A stretch of 7,109 nt of DNA from Candidatus Alkanophagales archaeon (GTDB taxonomy: Archaea > Halobacteriota > Syntropharchaeia > Alkanophagales > B39-G2), in the NCBI GenBank assembly GCA_003661185.1, contig QMVQ01000077.1, forward strand, positions 1-7,109, given 5' to 3'. How positions within the stretch are numbered: the first letter of the stretch is position 1; every line of letters begins with the position of its first letter. The notes below the pieces were generated by a model that had not been told where the DNA came from, did no database searches, and worked only from the letters and a program-made list of their open reading frames with translations. Below are positions 1 through 6,344 of the stretch, piece after piece. The translations under genes and the position numbers were made by a program.

Positions 1-226
1 TCTTAATTATTATCTGCTGGGCTGTTGCAGAACCTATAAGCCTCTTATATTTGCGATATTCTTTGTCGGTATTCCAGTCAAACTCGCCGCTGAAGAATGA
101 TTGCCTGCGTTTATAGTTTATCTCGTTGAACATTCGAGAGCAGTTATCTGCCCACTCGTGAAGTATCACCTCTTCCTCTTTACCCGGGTTCAGGTTGAAG
201 GTGTTTGTCCGTCCCACCACTACCAA
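1..226 (-). CDS. tnpB: TnpB (IS200/IS605 OrfB), N-terminal part, cut by left window edge
   Basis: Reading the minus strand from 226 leftwards gives 75 uninterrupted codons that run off the window. The peptide contains GRTNTFNLNPGKEEE, then WADNCSRMFNEINYKRRQSF, and near the edge YRKYKRLIGSATAQQI. These are characteristic of the N-terminal region of archaeal TnpB/OrfB proteins, which are RNA-guided nucleases of about 370-420 residues encoded by IS200/IS605-type elements. The RuvC-like catalytic part lies outside the window, so activity cannot be judged. The first possible start is TTG at 226-224, directly after an in-frame TGA; GTG codons at 220 and 217 are alternatives. No good ribosome binding site is visible. 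The protein appears to begin close to the usual family start, so the 5' end looks intact rather than truncated. No tnpA is present upstream, suggesting an IS1341-like, tnpB-only element. Confidence 0.85.
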   Translation of the reverse strand, partial: MVVVGRTNTFNLNPGKEEEVILHEWADNCSRMFNEINYKRRQSFFSGEFDWNTDKEYRKYKRLIGSATAQQIIIK

Positions 227-360
227 TCATATGTGTAGGTATGGAGAGATGAGTTGAGTCTCATCACCACCACCCTCCATACCCCTCGCATTCATCCCCG
301 CCCCGCGAGGCTTTCTGCGAGGTAGAATGGTAATGGAGTATTAATGCGTTAATGGATCTT
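227..360 (-). mobile_element. Probable left-end flank of the TnpB element, rich in hairpins
   Basis: This stretch lies upstream of tnpB (on its 5' side) and has no supported gene. It contains nested inverted repeats at 238-283, a 6-bp inverted repeat cctcgc (284-289)/gcgagg (305-310), and a second gcgagg at 317-322. IS200/IS605 elements have subterminal hairpins instead of terminal inverted repeats, so this fits a left end. The exact boundary is not visible. Assignment to the element, rather than to the roadblock leader, is inference. Confidence 0.4.
238..283. repeat. Nested perfect inverted repeats (9-bp outer, 6-bp inner stem)
   Basis: The outer arms are ggtatggag (238-246) and ctccatacc (275-283), a perfect 9-bp match. 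Inside lie gatgag (248-253) and ctcatc (260-265), a perfect 6-bp stem with a 6-nt loop. The structure sits 12 bp upstream of the likely tnpB start. It may be the left-end hairpin recognised by an IS200/IS605 Y1 transposase, or a leader RNA structure. Confidence 0.6.
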
Positions 361-381
361 CTAAATTGCAAGAGCGTAAGG

Positions 382-387
382 TTTAAA
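382..387 (+). promoter_or_regulatory. Likely TATA box of the roadblock/GTPase operon
   Basis: The sequence gtttaaatg contains tttaaa at 382-387. Transcription starting about 25 nt downstream would begin near 410, just ahead of the ribosome binding site aaggggtg (413-420), which lies 10 nt before the ATG at 431. Box, start and binding site are arranged as expected for an archaeal gene with a short leader. Confidence 0.5.
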
Positions 388-430
388 TGAGAAGTCTGCG
401 AAAAACGGAGCGAAGGGGTGCTTTTCGGAA

Positions 431-796
431 ATGACTTTGAAGGAGGAATTGGAGAACATACTTGCGGAAATAAAGAATATAGGAGGCATAGAGGCGTCAG
501 CAATAGTTTCAAGGGACGGGCTGCTGATTGTAAGCGATATGGGGAGCGATGTGCACGCCGAGACGTTTGCAGCGATGAGTGCAGCGATGCTCGGCGCTGC
601 GGAGACGGCGGTCGCCGAGCTTAAGAAAGGTTTGACCGAGCGTGTTATTGTGGAATCACAACACGGTCGAATCATAGCAACAGGCGCGGGTCCTAGGGCG
701 TTGCTTGTCGTGATGGCGGCGCCGGACGCCGGCTTGGGGCTAATCCTCGTGGGCATGCGGAAAGCCGCAGAGAAAATAATGGAGCTGCTGAAATAA
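431..796 (+). CDS. Roadblock/LC7 domain protein (MglB/CvnB-like)
   Basis: The 121-residue protein is a single Roadblock/LC7 domain. An N-terminal helix (about 1-17) is followed by strand-turn-strand ASAIVSRDGLLIVSD (22-36). A central Ala/Met-rich helix (41-66) comes next, then strands ERVIVESQHGRIIATG (70-85) and ALLVVMAAPDAGLGLILVG (90-108), and a final helix. Length and order match stand-alone archaeal and bacterial Roadblock proteins. Members form homodimers that bind small GTPases as GAPs or scaffolds, as MglB does with MglA; they have no catalytic site of their own. The ATG at 431 is supported by aaggggtg 10 nt upstream. The gene leads an operon whose third gene encodes a small GTPase, so a cytosolic partner role for that GTPase is likely, though inferred from context. 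Confidence 0.9.
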   Translation: MTLKEELENILAEIKNIGGIEASAIVSRDGLLIVSDMGSDVHAETFAAMSAAMLGAAETAVAELKKGLTERVIVESQHGRIIATGAGPRALLVVMAAPDAGLGLILVGMRKAAEKIMELLK

Positions 797-826
797 GCGT
801 AATGTTGTCTCTTGCATTTAGATGAA

Positions 827-1438
827 ATGATTTGGCGCAAAGCCGACTTGGGACAGAGGCTTTTGAAAGTGCTCAGGAATGTGCCGAGCGGCACGAGCGT
901 TCTGCTCGTGGGCGGCGGGCTGAAGAAGCTCGCTGTGGACTACATAGAGGAGGCGCTTAAGGAGGGGGAATACGTCGTGTATGTAACTGATTTCCCGTGC
1001 ACTCTTGAAATAGAAAGCAGCAGATGTGGCATCGTCCAGCTTTACGACGTGCTGCCGGCAGGCGGTGAGAAGCTCTTGCGGACGCAACTCATGCAGCCGA
1101 GGCTTAAGACCACGAGCATTGTGAACCTCACGAAAGTATCCGTCTTCATCAGGGACTATTTCAAGGAGATGATGGATGATATGCTTGTAGAGATGCGGAA
1201 GGGGAAAATAAATCTGGTTGTGGACAACCTCATAAGTATGCTTACCTTCGACACACATTTTTCAGATAGTTTCCTGCGTTTTTTGCGTCTGCATATTGAT
1301 GTGATAAAATCGTTTGATGCCGTGGGCTTGTATTTCCTCGAGCAGGAGGTCCCGGTGATGAAGAAGCTTGAGGCGTTGTTTGAGGATGGGATGATAATAT
1401 GGCAGGATGCAAGGGGGAAGCTAAAGATCAGGAGCTGA
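827..1438 (+). CDS. RecA/KaiC-like (RAD55-type) protein with lost P-loop
   Basis: The 203-residue protein has the layout of an archaeal RAD55/KaiC-like single RecA fold. SVLLVGGG (24-31) looks like the first strand, but the P-loop GxxxxGK[ST] is replaced by GGGLKKLA. VVYVTDFP (50-57) fits strand 2. INLVVDNLISML (128-139) resembles a Walker B strand with the aspartate kept (D133). AVGLYFLEQE (165-174) and the tail LFEDGMIIW...LKIRS match the C-terminal strands of the family. It therefore probably does not hydrolyse ATP normally and may act as a scaffold. No sequence family is certain. It lies 30 bp after the roadblock gene and 10 bp before the GTPase fusion. ATG at 827 is preferred; in-frame TTG at 812 would add five residues. 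Neither start has a clear ribosome binding site. Confidence 0.75.
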   Translation: MIWRKADLGQRLLKVLRNVPSGTSVLLVGGGLKKLAVDYIEEALKEGEYVVYVTDFPCTLEIESSRCGIVQLYDVLPAGGEKLLRTQLMQPRLKTTSIVNLTKVSVFIRDYFKEMMDDMLVEMRKGKINLVVDNLISMLTFDTHFSDSFLRFLRLHIDVIKSFDAVGLYFLEQEVPVMKKLEALFEDGMIIWQDARGKLKIRS

Positions 1439-1448
1439 GTTGGTGCTT

Positions 1449-2609
1449 ATGATGCTTAAGACAGGCATACCGAAGCTTGACGAGCTGTTGGGGGGTGGCG
1501 TGCCTGCGGGAAAGTCGCTGCTCTTCTTCACGCAGCCGGGCATCGAGGGCGATGTCTTCGGGATGCAGACATTATATAATGCGCTGACCGGAGGATTGCG
1601 GGCGGCTTACGTGCTCACGATGTCGCCACCTTACGAGTTTTTTGAGAGCATGCGGGAACTTGGCTGGGAAGTTTCAGACACAGAACACCACCTTTTGGTC
1701 ATAGATGGCTATTCAAAGCTCATCGGCATGGACTCGAAGGCGAAATACGTCGTGGATGATCCTTATAACATAGAAAACTTTGACGCCGCGGTCCGCAGCG
1801 TCCTCGAAGAAAGCGATGCCCTGTTCTTCAGCTCGCTCAGCGACCTGATGGACATGTGTGGTGAGGTGAAAACCTTGGAAAGCGTGCGGGCGTGGCTCAA
1901 GCTCGCCGCCGAAAAGGGCGTGCCCGTAGTTGCGAACTTCACGGCCTGGCCCTACGATGCTGAGACCTTAGAGGGCATCAAAGAAGCATTTAACGCCGTT
2001 GTGAAGATCGCGGGCATTGCAGAAAGAATAATCATAGGGCAGTATTACAGCGTGACGAAGGCAGACTGGGTGGAGGCTGAGGAGAAGGCGTTGCTCTTTA
2101 AGGTTGTCCGCCCCGGCGGCGTCCGCGCCTACATCCCGAAAATCCTCGTCACCGGTCCTTATAACGCCGGAAAATCGACCTTCGTGGGTGCTCTCTCAAA
2201 AAGAGCGGTGTCCGTTGATAGATTCGGCACGACAGTCGCTCTCGATCACGGCTACGTCGATTACAAAGGCGTTGTCGCCGAGGTCTTTGGGACGCCGGGG
2301 CAGGAGCGCTTTGATCCGTTGCTAAAGTGGTTAGGCGGTGAGTCCATGGGCGTCTTTCTCGTCGTAGACTCTACAGACGCCGAAAGCTTCCCACGGGCGA
2401 GGAAGATGCTTGAGATGACGAGAGCCTCGGGGCTTCCGTGCGTCGTCGTTGCGAACAAGCAGGATCTGCCGGGGGCGCTGTCACCGGAAGAAATAAGGAA
2501 GCAGATGCGGCTTGAAGAGGACGTGCCGGTAATTCCGGCAGTCGCTACCGAGCGCAAGGGCGTCTTCGAGGCTTTTGAGACGCTTGTTGAGAGAATTATG
2601 GGCATTTAG
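1449..2609 (+). CDS. Fusion of degenerate KaiC-like domain and COG2229-type small GTPase
   Basis: The 386-residue protein has two parts. Residues 1-228 resemble a RAD55/KaiC-like RecA fold: it opens with the typical TGIPKLDELLGGGVPAGKS, but the P-loop position reads TQPGIEGDVF (about 28-37) with no GK[ST]. The Walker B-like strand DALFFSSLSDLM (123-134) lacks the usual strand-ending Asp. Residues 229-386 are a Ras-like GTPase with G1 GPYNAGKST (236-244), G2 Thr near 261-262, G3 GTPGQE (281-286), G4 NKQD (336-339) and G5-like PAVAT (363-367). The GTPGQ form of G3, without the Asp of Ras proteins, is typical of COG2229/CvnD-like GTPases. I infer a GTP switch partnered by the upstream Roadblock protein. 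ATG codons at 1449 and 1452 both follow GGTG (1442-1445); in-frame TTG 1440 and GTG 1443 are also possible. Confidence 0.85.
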   Translation: MMLKTGIPKLDELLGGGVPAGKSLLFFTQPGIEGDVFGMQTLYNALTGGLRAAYVLTMSPPYEFFESMRELGWEVSDTEHHLLVIDGYSKLIGMDSKAKYVVDDPYNIENFDAAVRSVLEESDALFFSSLSDLMDMCGEVKTLESVRAWLKLAAEKGVPVVANFTAWPYDAETLEGIKEAFNAVVKIAGIAERIIIGQYYSVTKADWVEAEEKALLFKVVRPGGVRAYIPKILVTGPYNAGKSTFVGALSKRAVSVDRFGTTVALDHGYVDYKGVVAEVFGTPGQERFDPLLKWLGGESMGVFLVVDSTDAESFPRARKMLEMTRASGLPCVVVANKQDLPGALSPEEIRKQMRLEEDVPVIPAVATERKGVFEAFETLVERIMGI

Positions 2610-2628
2610 CTCTCGATTGGCGGGGCAG

Positions 2629-3261
2629 ATGTTAAGTTCAATTTTCTACTTGCTCAGCGTGGGCTTTTTAACGGGGTTAAGCGGCGCCATGCTCCCCGGT
2701 CCGCTGTTTGTATTCGTAGTTTCGGATGCTATGCGGCGGGGCGTCCTTTCCGGCGTCCTTGCGATGTTAGGACATGCTGCCGTCGAGGTTCCTACGATTT
2801 TACTGCTCATCTTCGGCTTGAGCGTTGCCGGCGTCAGCTCTGCGTTCTACGTGGTGGGAGGCGTCGCCATGACGCTATTCGCGTTAAAAATGGGCTACGA
2901 CGCTCTGCGCCGACGCTCGGAGCAACGACCTCGGAATATCCGCAGGAGGCACGGCGGCGCCCTGCTCGGCGGCATTGCGTTCACCGCCTTCAATCCGGGT
3001 TTCTTCGTGTGGTGGGCGACCGTCGGCTGTGCGTTGCTTGCTTTCGGAGCGGAGACGCTCGGCGGCTTCGGGATGGCGCTCGTCGTCTTAGGGCATTATT
3101 TCTCCGATTTCGGCTGGTATTCCTTCGTCGCTCTTTCCGCATCTCAGGGCTTCGTAGTGCGGCACGCCCCGAAATTGCAACTTGTCCTCTCGACGTTTCT
3201 CTTCGTGCTTGGTGTTTACTTCTTATGCTACGGCGTCAGGCTCAGCTGCGGCGCGCCTTAA
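2629..3261 (+). CDS. LysE-family (RhtB-like) membrane exporter
   Basis: The 210-residue hydrophobic protein has about six membrane segments. It carries LysE-family signatures: GAMLPGPLFVFVVSDAMRRG (19-38), GHAAVEVP (48-55), FNPGFFVWWATVG (121-133) and GHYFSDFGWY (155-164). LysE/RhtB proteins export amino acids and related small molecules from the cytosol; the substrate cannot be told here. A basic loop (RRRSEQRPRNIRRRH) follows the third segment and should face the cytoplasm. ATG at 2629 is chosen because an upstream TTG at 2575 would lie inside the GTPase gene and add an unusual non-hydrophobic leader; the ribosome binding site is weak. The start is 19 bp after the GTPase stop, so co-transcription is likely. 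The 3' end overlaps the convergent nucleotidyltransferase gene by 20 bp. Confidence 0.9.
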   Translation: MLSSIFYLLSVGFLTGLSGAMLPGPLFVFVVSDAMRRGVLSGVLAMLGHAAVEVPTILLLIFGLSVAGVSSAFYVVGGVAMTLFALKMGYDALRRRSEQRPRNIRRRHGGALLGGIAFTAFNPGFFVWWATVGCALLAFGAETLGGFGMALVVLGHYFSDFGWYSFVALSASQGFVVRHAPKLQLVLSTFLFVLGVYFLCYGVRLSCGAP

Positions 3262-4249
3262 GTTCGTTCAGCAAGCTTAAGCTCCTTATCCATTCACCTC
3301 TCGGCTCTCGGCTCGTGCCCACGACAAGACGAAGCTCATCGCCGCATTTCTCAAGCACACCTCGTGCCTCTACGATTTCGTCCTCAAAGGCTTGCCCGAC
3401 GTAAGTGTGCGTGAAGCACAGAATTTTGTCCACGAGCTCGTGCTCCACCTCGTAGATTGCGGGGCTGTCGAAGGCGAATTCCGCATTGCGAACCTTCGCA
3501 GTTATCTTCTCGTAGCGCAGCGGCTCGCCACGCTCGACATCCTCCCGCTTGAGTCTTCGCAGCTCCTCCCAATCCCGCACGAACAAGACGTCGAAATACG
3601 TCCGCAGCTCCTCGCTCCTGCCGCCGCCACTCAGGCGACGCCGCAGCAGTCCTCTGTTGTGCTTTCTAAGCTCGTGCGCTAGGAACTCCTCGTAACCGAG
3701 CTCCGCTTGCCGCTTCTCATAAACACGACGCCACGTCGCATTGTCAAGCCTGAGTTCATCCCGCTCGCAAATTGCAGTTCGCACTTTCTCAAAGCTCCGC
3801 CGTCCGTAAACCACAAAGTCCGCATCCGAATCGTTTTTCTGCAAGCCGCAGAGGAATGAGCCGGTTATGCCTATTTTTGAAGCAGGCACGCCAACATCCT
3901 GCCTCAAAAAGTCATAAATTTCCCCAATGCCCTCGTCGGCGGCAGCAACCTCCTTGACACGCACGCTTGGCAGTAGGAACTCCGAAATTTCGGAACGTGG
4001 CACACCTTTCAAATATTCGGGCTTTCGCGCCTTCAAAAGGCTACGAGCTTCCTCGAAACTCAACTTTTTGAAATGCCTGCCGTCTTTCGAAACCCTCTCG
4101 CCACGCTCATCAGGCACGTATCTCAAAAGACTTTCGACTCTTTCGTCGTCGGGAAACTCGTAGCACACTACAGAAAAAATCCAAGCTCCCCTCGTTATTA
4201 TAAAATCTCGTATTCTTAACCTTGTAGGCTTCTGCGTCTTTTTACCCAC
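3242..4249 (-). CDS. Predicted nucleotidyltransferase (COG1665-like, pol-beta fold)
   Basis: The 335-residue protein has a pol-beta-type nucleotidyltransferase core: GITGSFLCGLQKNDSDADF (127-145) contains the GS...SDxD signature with D142 and D144 as metal ligands. YFDVLFV (218-224) offers D220 as the third carboxylate. The N-terminal RLRIRDFIITRGAWIFSVVC (10-29) and overall length resemble the archaeal predicted nucleotidyltransferase family COG1665, whose substrate I do not know. The C-terminal half is helical and highly charged, with many Arg and Glu residues. GTG at 4249 is the first start after an in-frame TGA; no clear ribosome binding site is seen. It has its own intergenic region and is not obviously linked to the hsp20 gene upstream. 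It ends 20 bp inside the lysE gene on the other strand. Confidence 0.8.
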   Translation of the reverse strand: MGKKTQKPTRLRIRDFIITRGAWIFSVVCYEFPDDERVESLLRYVPDERGERVSKDGRHFKKLSFEEARSLLKARKPEYLKGVPRSEISEFLLPSVRVKEVAAADEGIGEIYDFLRQDVGVPASKIGITGSFLCGLQKNDSDADFVVYGRRSFEKVRTAICERDELRLDNATWRRVYEKRQAELGYEEFLAHELRKHNRGLLRRRLSGGGRSEELRTYFDVLFVRDWEELRRLKREDVERGEPLRYEKITAKVRNAEFAFDSPAIYEVEHELVDKILCFTHTYVGQAFEDEIVEARGVLEKCGDELRLVVGTSREPRGEWIRSLSLLNELKARRS

Positions 4250-4375
4250 GTCACATCACATTTTTCTTTAACAGAGTCCGTTGCATCATTTGGTTCGTGC
4301 AGAATGGTCAAACACCTGTCAAGCAGCAAGCAGGAGAAAACTGGAAATACTGCCAAATCAGACACAGGCATTAGG

Positions 4376-4388
4376 TAAAAAATAAAAG
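4376..4388 (-). terminator. Poly-T terminator after hsp20
   Basis: Directly after the hsp20 stop the minus strand reads ttttattttttacc (plus strand aaaaaataaaa at 4377-4387). Such U-rich runs are intrinsic terminators for archaeal RNA polymerase. No hairpin is needed or seen. Confidence 0.5.
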
Positions 4389-4391
4389 AGG

Positions 4392-4892
4392 TTATTCTAT
4401 TTTGATTTCCTTGCCTTTTGGTCTCTTCTCCTTGAGTTTGAACGTAATTTCGAGGACACCGTTCCTGTAGGTTGCTTTTGCTGAGTCCGGATCGATGAGA
4501 GCGTCGAGCTTGCACTCCTTGTAGTATTTTCGAGAGTTCTCGCCCCGGATGATGACGGTGTCTTCGGTGGCGTTAACACTAATCTTGTCCTTCTCGATGC
4601 CGGGCATGTCTGCCGTGATTCTAAGGACGTTCTTGTCCTCGTCAACCATCACTGATGTATAGGGCTCTCGGACACCCTCTTCGATGAGTCCGGGCTTTCC
4701 TGGACGCACGTTTCCGAAATGCTGGATTCTTGGAATGCCATCTGGTCCTATTTCCATGGAAAAACCATAAATTAGCGGTTCTTTGAACTCCCCGGGCTCG
4801 GTTTCTCTGAACGTGCGGAACATCCGCTCTATCATCCTGTCAACGTCCTCAAAAAGTTCATCAAAAATATCCCAAGGTCTCCGCCGTCTCAT
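4392..4892 (-). CDS. hsp20: Small heat-shock protein, Hsp20/alpha-crystallin family
   Basis: The 166-residue protein has an Arg-rich start followed by a helical N-terminal region, DIFDELFEDVDRMIERMF (8-25). A linker GPDGIPRIQHFGNV (49-62), common in archaeal Hsp20s, comes next. The alpha-crystallin domain runs from about 78 to 157, with ITADMPGIEKDKISV (92-106) and the YRNGVLEITF motif (142-151). The C-terminal EIKI (162-165) provides the I-x-I tail motif used for oligomer assembly. Hsp20 proteins are ATP-independent cytosolic chaperones that hold unfolding proteins. ATG at 4892 is preferred over GTG at 4901, because gaggtg lies 6 nt before the ATG and overlaps the GTG. The gene has its own TATA-like promoter and a following T-run, so it is probably monocistronic. 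Confidence 0.93.
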   Translation of the reverse strand: MRRRRPWDIFDELFEDVDRMIERMFRTFRETEPGEFKEPLIYGFSMEIGPDGIPRIQHFGNVRPGKPGLIEEGVREPYTSVMVDEDKNVLRITADMPGIEKDKISVNATEDTVIIRGENSRKYYKECKLDALIDPDSAKATYRNGVLEITFKLKEKRPKGKEIKIE

Positions 4893-4925
4893 ATTCCCCA
4901 CCTCTTGTCAAATTCGTAGTTGTAA

Positions 4926-4938
4926 CTTAAAAAATTTT
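4926..4938 (-). promoter_or_regulatory. TATA-like promoter of hsp20
   Basis: The minus strand reads cgaaaattttttaagtt here. A start about 25 nt downstream would fall near 4905-4910, just before the gaggtg ribosome binding site. No operator for a heat-shock repressor is recognised. Confidence 0.5.
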
Positions 4939-5018
4939 CGTCAATATCGGTAGATCGCCGAAGGGGTGTGAAACAGAAGCTTTGCCGCATTATATCCCAT
5001 AAAATCCATCTATCGGAA

Positions 5019-5597
5019 TTAACCAGCCATGCCTATCACGCCTTTGCTTATGAACTCGATGGCAATTGCCGCAACGATAATGCCCATGATGCGGCTGAGG
5101 ACTTCAGAGCCTTCTCTTCCGAGTATTTTATAGATTTGGGCGGAGAAGTCGAGGATGACTTTTGTTGCCACGATTGCGCTCATTATTGCGAAGAGCACGA
5201 TGAAAAAGCCCCAGGACTGAATAATCATGACCGTCGTTATCGCCCCAGGACCGGCGAGGAGGGGTGTGCCCAGCGGAACTGCGCCGACGTCAGTCTCCCG
5301 CACATACTGCTTCTCGCCACGTAACAGGTCGAGAGCGGTGAAAAGCAGGAGAATGCCGCCGGCAATCATAAAGCTTTCGATGCTGATGCCTAGCGCTTCG
5401 AGAATCAGCCTTCCCAGAAACGCAAAGACGAGCAGCAGCACTGCCGCCACGAGTATAGCCTCGTTAAATTCCTTTTTGCGCTCAGACTCGCTCATATCTT
5501 TTGTAATCGCCAAGAACACCGGGACGTTCCCCGGCGGGTCCATGATTACAAAAAGCATTATGAACGATTTTACGAGAACCTCTACGGTCTCATGCAA
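5019..5597 (-). CDS. marC: MarC-family integral membrane protein
   Basis: The 192-residue hydrophobic protein has about six membrane segments (roughly 7-30, 46-66, 73-92, 108-127, 130-150, 168-188). It carries MarC-family signatures: IMDPPGNVPVFLAITKDMS (18-36), the IAGGILLLFTALDLLRG stretch (78-94) and PLGTPLLAGPGAITTVM (108-124). The family was named from multiple antibiotic resistance loci, but its molecular function is still uncertain and a resistance role has not been upheld; a transporter role is only a guess. The start is TTG at 5597: aaggtg lies 7 nt upstream, and the nearby ATG at 5593 is in another frame. The gene is divergent from the ferredoxin gene and followed by a 126-bp gap to hsp20. 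Confidence 0.92.
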   Translation of the reverse strand: MHETVEVLVKSFIMLFVIMDPPGNVPVFLAITKDMSESERKKEFNEAILVAAVLLLVFAFLGRLILEALGISIESFMIAGGILLLFTALDLLRGEKQYVRETDVGAVPLGTPLLAGPGAITTVMIIQSWGFFIVLFAIMSAIVATKVILDFSAQIYKILGREGSEVLSRIMGIIVAAIAIEFISKGVIGMAG

Positions 5598-5635
5598 GGC
5601 TGCACACCTTTTTAGTTTTGTTTTTCTGCACCACG

Positions 5636-5643
5636 AAATTTTT
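5636..5643 (-). promoter_or_regulatory. TATA-like box for marC
   Basis: The minus strand reads tacaaaaatttcg. Initiation about 25 nt downstream would fall near 5614, just upstream of the aaggtg ribosome binding site at 5605-5610. The box is weak and assigned by position. Confidence 0.3.
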
Positions 5644-5656
5644 GTATTCGGCAGAA

Positions 5657-5665
5657 CTTTTAAAT
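5657..5665 (+). promoter_or_regulatory. TATA box for the ferredoxin gene
   Basis: The sequence cttttaaat lies 43 nt before the ATG at 5708. It predicts transcription from about 5687, ahead of gaggggg (5694-5700). Being AT-rich on both strands, it could also influence the divergent marC gene. Confidence 0.45.
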
Positions 5666-5707
5666 CCTCCGTGAGCGTCAGTGTAATTGTCTTGAGGGGG
5701 CGTGGGA

Positions 5708-6313
5708 ATGGGAAGCATGAGCGTTCACAGCGAGGCTGAGGCAGAAAGGGAACTGAGACACGAGCCGAAGAAGGAAACGAGGAGGAAGCTGACGGTCATT
5801 CCGGAACGCTGTTCGGGCTGTCGGCTTTGCGAGCTTGCGTGTGCGATTGCGAAGTTCGGGGTGAACAATCCAAAAAAGGCTGCAATCCGAGTCATTTCGA
5901 TATACCCGCACCCAGTGATCAGGATGCCTGTGTTCTGCCGGCAGTGTAAGGAACCGAAGTGTATGGAAAATTGCCCGAACGGTGCAATGTCCATCAAAGA
6001 TGGTATCGTCGTCATCGACAGTGAAAATTGCATCTCTTGCCACAACTGCGTGATTTCGTGCCCGTTCGGCGCGATTTTCGTGCATCCTGACGTGAAGACG
6101 CCGTTCAAGTGCGACCTCTGCGGCGGCGCTCCGAAGTGCGTAGAGGCGTGCCCCACGAAAGCGCTCTTGTTCCTGCCTGAGCACCTCTTAGGGCAGGCGC
6201 ACCGCCTCATGAGCGTTCTCAAATATTCGCACATGCGTGAAATGGAATACGTGGAGAAGGGTGTGAAGAAGAAACTCAGATACGCGGATATAGGTAAGGA
6301 GTTTTTTGAATAG
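5708..6313 (+). CDS. Four-cluster [4Fe-4S] ferredoxin-like electron transfer protein (CooF/HycB type)
   Basis: The 201-residue protein has sixteen cysteines in four groups: CSGCRLCELAC (35-45), CRQCKEPKCMENCP (77-90), CISCHNCVISCP (108-119) and CDLCGGAPKCVEACP (135-149). They should bind four [4Fe-4S] clusters in the manner of CooF, HycB and the ferredoxin-like subunits found beside aldehyde ferredoxin oxidoreductases. Such proteins pass electrons between an oxidoreductase and another carrier. The N-terminal 30 residues are polar with no signal peptide or Tat motif, so it is probably cytosolic. The C-terminal tail is basic. ATG at 5708 is chosen because gaggggg (5694-5700) is well spaced; GTG 5702 and ATG 5717 are alternatives. 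No catalytic partner is adjacent: marC lies on one side and mobile-element debris on the other. Confidence 0.9.
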   Translation: MGSMSVHSEAEAERELRHEPKKETRRKLTVIPERCSGCRLCELACAIAKFGVNNPKKAAIRVISIYPHPVIRMPVFCRQCKEPKCMENCPNGAMSIKDGIVVIDSENCISCHNCVISCPFGAIFVHPDVKTPFKCDLCGGAPKCVEACPTKALLFLPEHLLGQAHRLMSVLKYSHMREMEYVEKGVKKKLRYADIGKEFFE

Positions 6314-6344
6314 GTCAGTCAGCCTCTCCCGTCTGAAGACGAAG

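Noticed and set aside
229..231. ATG at 231-229 as the tnpB start
   Set aside because: It is in another frame, which stops after 16 codons; the TnpB frame opens after the TGA at 229-227.
361..894. Long minus-strand open frame across the roadblock gene
   Set aside because: It is the antisense shadow of a clear Roadblock domain; its peptide is Ser/Ala/Pro-rich with no family pattern.
2575..2628. Extended TTG start for the LysE protein
   Set aside because: It lies inside the GTPase gene and adds an Arg-rich leader not usual in LysE proteins; the ATG at 2629 begins at the first membrane segment.
4968..5324. Plus-strand frame opposite marC, with many His and Asp
   Set aside because: It is antisense to conserved MarC motifs, and its composition is the expected complement of hydrophobic codons.
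5678..6234. Two minus-strand open frames opposite the ferredoxin gene
   Set aside because: They mirror a gene with sixteen correctly spaced cysteines and show no domain of their own.
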